Source: JBKBKN01 sp046294625
Lineage (GTDB): Bacteria; Bacteroidota; Bacteroidia; M30B66
NCBI GenBank assembly: GCA_046294625.1
Contig: JBKBKN010000003.1
Location: 104,054 to 168,053, forward strand
Length of the DNA stretch: 64,000 nucleotides
Direction: 5' to 3'
The notes beneath the pieces were generated by a model. The model saw nothing but the letters and a program-made list of their open reading frames with translations, was not told the DNA's origin and did not search any database. This document shows, one piece after another, positions 60,166 to 64,000 of the stretch (the first letter of the stretch is position 1; every line of letters starts with the position of its first letter). Made by a program: the position numbers and the translations under genes.

Positions 60166-61455
60166 ATGAACAAACATCAGCTTAAAAACAAAATTCTTGC
60201 AATAGAGCAAATTCCGCTCTTATTATTCTCAATAAAATGGCTGTTGATTGCCATATTAGTGGGCAGTTTGGCCGGTTCTGCTTCTGCTTTTTTTCTTATC
60301 TCGCTCGACTATGTAACCGAACTTCGTGAGTTCAATATGTGGGTGATTGCACTATTACCCTTATCGGGTTTGATAATTGGACTAACTTATCATTATTGGG
60401 GGAGCAATGTTCTGAAAGGCAATAATCAACTACTCGAAGAATTTTATTCACCCAAGCAGGTAATCCCTTTCAGAATGGCGCCATTAGTACTATTTGGCAC
60501 TTTGATGACCCATCTTTTTGGGGGGTCTGCAGGTCGCGAAGGCACTGCAGTGCAAATGGGCGGAGCAATAGCCGATCAGTTTACCAAGGTATTTCGATTA
60601 CGGCCAAGAGATCGAAAGATGCTAATTATCATGGGCATTAGTGCGGGATTTGCTTCCGTATTTGGCACACCGATAGCAGGCGCCATATTTGCGCTCGAAG
60701 TGCTCATCATGGGAAGAATGCGTTATGAAGCTATTTTACCTACTTTCATGGCAGCCTATATTGCCGATTACACTTGCCACCTTTGGGGTGCTGCACACAC
60801 TTCTTACACTATTTATGAAGTTCCGGCTATGGATCCGTTAAACTTCCTGCTGAGCATCGCTGCCGGAATTTTGTTTGGCATTACTGCCTTAATCTTTTCC
60901 CGAAGCACTCACTTCTTCACTCAACTATTTAGCAAAAAGTTTTCTTATCCACCTATCAGACCCTTGATCGGAGGGGTGGTGATTGCAGGGGTGGTATTTT
61001 TAAGCGACAATACACGCTATCTTGGCTTGGGCATCCCCATCATCATCAATGCTTTTGAAGAACAGGTGCTTCCTTACGATTTTTTATTGAAAATTTTGTT
61101 CACGGCATTCACTCTGGGTGCAGGATTTAAAGGTGGTGAAGTTACTCCGTTGTTTTTCATCGGTGCTTGTTTGGGAAATACTTTGGTTTGGCTCATTCCT
61201 TTGCCTATCTCTTTATTGGCAGGCATGGGCTTTGTGGCTGTTTTCAGCGGAGCTACCAATACCCCGATAGCGTGCACCATGATGGCCATAGAACTATTCG
61301 GGGCAGAAAGTGCACTTTACACAGCTATTGCTTGCGTGGTATCCTATCTCTTTTCAGGGCACAACAGTATCTATGGCTCACAAATTATAGGAAGTCCTAA
61401 ACACCTGCTCTACGGGAGATACAAATCGAAGCAAATCAATGCTATAAAAAAATAA
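60166..61455 (+). CDS. CLC-F-type fluoride/proton antiporter
   Basis: 429 residues, the ClC chloride-channel fold without a CBS domain. The external gating Glu is Glu125 in GSAGREGTAVQMGG. The chloride-type GSGIP filter is replaced by a segment with GNN (85-87, LKGNNQLLEE), as expected for the fluoride-exporting CLC-F clade. GTPIAGAIFALEVL is conserved. The fluoride riboswitch directly upstream, 32 bases from the ATG, supports the assignment. It would pump fluoride out of the cytoplasm in exchange for protons. The gene stands alone, and the next gene converges on it. Confidence 0.92.
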   Translation: MNKHQLKNKILAIEQIPLLLFSIKWLLIAILVGSLAGSASAFFLISLDYVTELREFNMWVIALLPLSGLIIGLTYHYWGSNVLKGNNQLLEEFYSPKQVIPFRMAPLVLFGTLMTHLFGGSAGREGTAVQMGGAIADQFTKVFRLRPRDRKMLIIMGISAGFASVFGTPIAGAIFALEVLIMGRMRYEAILPTFMAAYIADYTCHLWGAAHTSYTIYEVPAMDPLNFLLSIAAGILFGITALIFSRSTHFFTQLFSKKFSYPPIRPLIGGVVIAGVVFLSDNTRYLGLGIPIIINAFEEQVLPYDFLLKILFTAFTLGAGFKGGEVTPLFFIGACLGNTLVWLIPLPISLLAGMGFVAVFSGATNTPIACTMMAIELFGAESALYTAIACVVSYLFSGHNSIYGSQIIGSPKHLLYGRYKSKQINAIKK

Positions 61456-61473
61456 GGAGGTTCCATTGATTGT

Positions 61474-63129
61474 CTACTCCTGAATCTTTCTAGTAGTTAT
61501 TTCTCGTTTGTAAAAGCGGAAACCACCCTTTTGACCAATTAATTGAATATCGTAATGGGCATCTAATTCTGTATTGTTAATTCTTGAAACAAAATAGACC
61601 GGGCGGTCAATATCACCCTTTACCAGCCAAAGAATATCTCCTCTACTTTTATCTTTTCCGGGCAATTGTTGAGCATAGAAATATTGCGCATAGCTTTTGT
61701 AGCCAAAGGTTTCGACATACACATCTTGTCCGCGAAGTGATTTAAAAAATTCAATTGCAGGTGCCTGAGAGAAAGATTCGATTTTGGGTAAATATAAAAA
61801 CAGGATCAAAAGCAATGTTAAGCTTACACTAGAACTGAGTATTACAACAGATGAAATAATCTGCTTTCTAAATAACATTCGGATACCAATCAAAAATAAG
61901 CTGACAAACACTATACCTGCCAAAATTTCGAAACCCGACCAGGTGGTTGCATCCTTCATACCGGCCACAGCAAATGGATCTTTTAACAATGGAAATAGAC
62001 GCTCTCTATTTACCATTACTAATGGAAGCAACAGAAAAATCATACCCCATAGAGCGCCTAAAAAGATGAGTAAGCCTTTTTGAAACTTCTTCAGTTGCTC
62101 TTGTTGGTTAACCATTCCATAAACAAATAGAGCAGCCAGAAAGGACAATGGAGCATAGGTCATAGATGAATAGTGAACAATTTTGGTGGTGGTAATGCTA
62201 AATACAATCAACACAACCCAAAACAGGCATTGCATCCAACGATGAATTTTCATCGGGGATTCAATTTTGTTATTCATCAGGTAAGGTAATGCAAAAATGG
62301 AAATAGGGAAGCAACCGAGAAATACCACTAAGAAGTGATAATAAAACGGCTGTTCATGTCCGGCTACCCCACTATTAAACAGTTCGATCATGTATTTCAG
62401 GAAGCGAAGCATATTTTCTGTGCCATTTTGATAAAATTCAATTCCCAGCCAACTCAACACCACGAACATAAAACCGGCGATAAACAAGACTATTTTACGA
62501 AAATCAGGGAAAGATTTAAACCGCTGCAATAGCAGAAAAACGAAAGCAGTTAGCCCAAGAAGCAAAAAGCCAACCGGTCCTTTAGTCAATACACTAAACC
62601 CACTAAACAATCCACTTAAAAGCATATGTTGGGTTTGCCCTTCATGATCCAAAGCCCGCATCATGAAATAAACCGACATGAAGATGAAATAATTAAACAC
62701 CGGATCAATAATACCTGATTTGAAATATAGGTGGGGTAGTATTGTACCAAAAAACATAAGTGCCCATAAAAGGCCAAACTTCGCTGAGATGTGTCGGCGT
62801 CCAATGAAATAAAAGCTAATCAGATAGATAAAACCAAAAACAGCATTCGGAAATCTTGCAGCAAACTCATTGATTCCAAACACATGCATAGCACCCACCT
62901 GAAGCCAAAAGAAAAAAGGTGGCTTTTCCCAAAATGGAAAATAATTGATTTGCACTTTCATGTAATCGCCACTTTCGATCATTTCACGAGCCGACTCCGC
63001 GAAATTAATTTCATCCCAATCGAACAGATGGACATGACCCAAACCGACGAAAAAAATAGAAGAAAGTGCCAACAAAAAAGCTATCGACTTCCCCGTAGAA
63101 TCGGCGATTTGATTAAACAGCTTTGTCAT
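61474..63129 (-). CDS. GT39/ArnT-like glycosyltransferase
   Basis: 551 residues from the ATG at 63129, which overlaps the stop of the previous gene (TGATG). About 11-12 membrane helices are present. The first luminal loop has DWDEINFAESAREMI and MKVQINYFPFWEKPPFFFWLQ, the catalytic acidic pair and the KPP motif of the ArnT/PMT family. The C-terminal part is a soluble periplasmic domain (about 465-551). Such enzymes transfer a sugar from a polyprenyl-phosphate carrier to lipid A or protein. The acceptor is unknown. Confidence 0.88.
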   Translation of the reverse strand: MTKLFNQIADSTGKSIAFLLALSSIFFVGLGHVHLFDWDEINFAESAREMIESGDYMKVQINYFPFWEKPPFFFWLQVGAMHVFGINEFAARFPNAVFGFIYLISFYFIGRRHISAKFGLLWALMFFGTILPHLYFKSGIIDPVFNYFIFMSVYFMMRALDHEGQTQHMLLSGLFSGFSVLTKGPVGFLLLGLTAFVFLLLQRFKSFPDFRKIVLFIAGFMFVVLSWLGIEFYQNGTENMLRFLKYMIELFNSGVAGHEQPFYYHFLVVFLGCFPISIFALPYLMNNKIESPMKIHRWMQCLFWVVLIVFSITTTKIVHYSSMTYAPLSFLAALFVYGMVNQQEQLKKFQKGLLIFLGALWGMIFLLLPLVMVNRERLFPLLKDPFAVAGMKDATTWSGFEILAGIVFVSLFLIGIRMLFRKQIISSVVILSSSVSLTLLLILFLYLPKIESFSQAPAIEFFKSLRGQDVYVETFGYKSYAQYFYAQQLPGKDKSRGDILWLVKGDIDRPVYFVSRINNTELDAHYDIQLIGQKGGFRFYKREITTRKIQE

Positions 63130-64000
63130 CAAACAAAAATTAATTTCCTGATCAATAAAATGAGCAAAAGAACCACCACGAACACGCAAATTCTAAACAG
63201 CCAAGTGAGCACCCAATCTGTTTCGGCATGTAGGTTTGCATTCAATGGAATGTTTACTCCATCAAACCTCACCAATGGATTCAAATAAATCTGCATATTG
63301 GAATCTTTGGCTACCACCCGCAAATAAGAATCATTGGGCTGAAAGTTGATCATCACAGAATCAGATTGTGTTACAAAATCTTTAATTACCCCGCCTTCCC
63401 CAATGGTTAATATGGTGTCAAATGGTGCCGAAAAGTGTACCTTAAACTGCTGCGCACCAATTGATTCGCAGGATTGAAAATATTTATCGAAACTTTCGTC
63501 TTCAGATAATACCGCATAATTTCTCCCCAAAGTGTATTGATGCAGAATACTATCCACTATGGCTGTATCGGCAAAAATGATGTTCCAGCGCTTAAAAGTT
63601 GGTTCACGTTCTAAGTCATGTGTATCGTCGTTGCTCATCACCCAGGTGAGTCTTCCTGCTGAGAGGGCTTCATCATAAAATTCGGCAGAAGTGCGATAAT
63701 GGTTGAGCACTTCGGTAAAGTGATAACCTACCAAGTCGCGCATGTTCTTCATGCTTCGACCACCGCCAAATTTAGGATGCGCCATGGCCACAATGGCATT
63801 ATTGGCTTTTAATTGATTGATAATTTTTTGTTGGTGAGATGATGACTGAAACAAAGGAAAATCAAAGTAAGATACTTTGTCGGGGTTGATGCTAAGATAA
63901 TGTGATTTTAAAACATTGTATCCATGTTCATACATAGGCACATATAAATCGGTCTTATCTTCGGCATAGCGACTAATTTTATGATAATTTGAAATACCGG
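63129..64000 (-). CDS. PHP-like hydrolase with C-terminal membrane anchor (5' part outside window)
   Basis: The frame is open to the window edge. A GTG at 63941 is only an internal codon, since GISNYHKISRYAEDKT precedes it in frame. About 290 residues are visible. AIVAMAHPKFGGG and WVMSNDDTHDLER are metal-binding motifs of the PHP (polymerase and histidinol phosphatase) fold. A beta-rich part follows (about 185-250 of the visible chain), then one membrane helix and a basic end. The active site would face the periplasm if the hidden N-terminus carries a signal. It is coupled to the GT39-like gene by a one-base overlap. Confidence 0.78.
   Translation of the reverse strand, partial: GISNYHKISRYAEDKTDLYVPMYEHGYNVLKSHYLSINPDKVSYFDFPLFQSSSHQQKIINQLKANNAIVAMAHPKFGGGRSMKNMRDLVGYHFTEVLNHYRTSAEFYDEALSAGRLTWVMSNDDTHDLEREPTFKRWNIIFADTAIVDSILHQYTLGRNYAVLSEDESFDKYFQSCESIGAQQFKVHFSAPFDTILTIGEGGVIKDFVTQSDSVMINFQPNDSYLRVVAKDSNMQIYLNPLVRFDGVNIPLNANLHAETDWVLTWLFRICVFVVVLLLILLIRKLIFV

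Noticed and set aside
60087..60185. Two short upstream frames (MMSASNRI and MASTNQVLNWILVDYEQTSA) before the CLC gene, the second with a Shine-Dalgarno-like aaaggag
   Set aside because: They fall on or beyond the fluoride riboswitch. Their bases, including the ggag, are fixed by the aptamer, so the frames are accidental.
1..64000. CRISPR arrays, insertion sequences, prophage, tRNA and rRNA genes
   Set aside because: No regularly spaced repeats, transposase or integrase frames, or cloverleaf/rRNA sequences were found on either strand by eye.

Overview
The window is chromosomal DNA of a Bacteroidota (Bacteroidetes) bacterium of the type IX secretion (T9SS)/gliding-gene lineage. The evidence is the T9SS genes gldJ, porP/sprF-like, porU and porV, six secreted proteins with type A T9SS C-terminal sorting domains, many promoters with the Bacteroidota -7 element TAnnTTTG and a TTG/TTTG about 19-21 bases upstream, an AT-rich base composition, and few classical ribosome binding sites. 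It makes isoprenoids by the MEP pathway (dxs, ispF) and respires oxygen (cytochrome oxidase assembly operon). I cannot place it below phylum/class level. I saw no tRNA, rRNA, insertion sequence, prophage or CRISPR array.

Layout. 1-3.8 kb: tail of one T9SS cargo gene and two tandem paralogous cargo genes, each with its own promoter and terminator. 3.9-9.7 kb: O/P-type porin, a kelch-like T9SS cargo, then thioredoxin, two half-size YeeE/YedE sulfur transporters, a Crp/Fnr regulator and a convergent NlpC/P60 peptidase. 9.7-19.8 kb (minus strand): thiolase, a Ycf48-like T9SS cargo, a DUF2911 protein, a CtlX-like amidinohydrolase, a penicillin-acylase-family enzyme, an ABC exporter, murF. 19.8-27.8 kb: core T9SS locus, with porP-like and gldJ on the minus strand and porU, porV on the plus strand. 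27.8-36.3 kb: ispF, exonuclease, sodium/solute symporter, secreted esterase, an omega-amidase/transaminase pair, SlyD-like isomerase, obg.

36.3-42.9 kb: PAP2 phosphatase, MMPL/RND protein and an unknown gene, then a five-gene operon under its own promoter: a small membrane peptide, a LolA-like protein, an exported YidD homologue and two TPR proteins sharing a C-terminal membrane hairpin. This operon is the best candidate here for an undescribed system. 43.1-47.3 kb: ctaB, two subunit III genes, subunit IV, Sco and DUF420, the assembly half of a haem-copper oxidase operon. 47.3-50.7 kb: a copper-linked set with a small Cys protein, an MbnP-family lipoprotein, an MbnH/cytochrome c peroxidase-family di-haem lipoprotein and an outer-membrane barrel with an N-terminal Cys cluster; no methanobactin synthesis genes are present. 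Copper supply and oxidase maturation are thus side by side.

50.7-64 kb: rpe, a DUF3089 lipoprotein, a GlcD-like FAD oxidase, nadE, a small lipoprotein, dxs, an O-antigen-ligase-like protein, and a fluoride riboswitch (conserved core with its pseudoknot visible) in front of a CLC-F-type fluoride exporter. The window ends with a GT39-like glycosyltransferase and a PHP-like protein cut by the edge.
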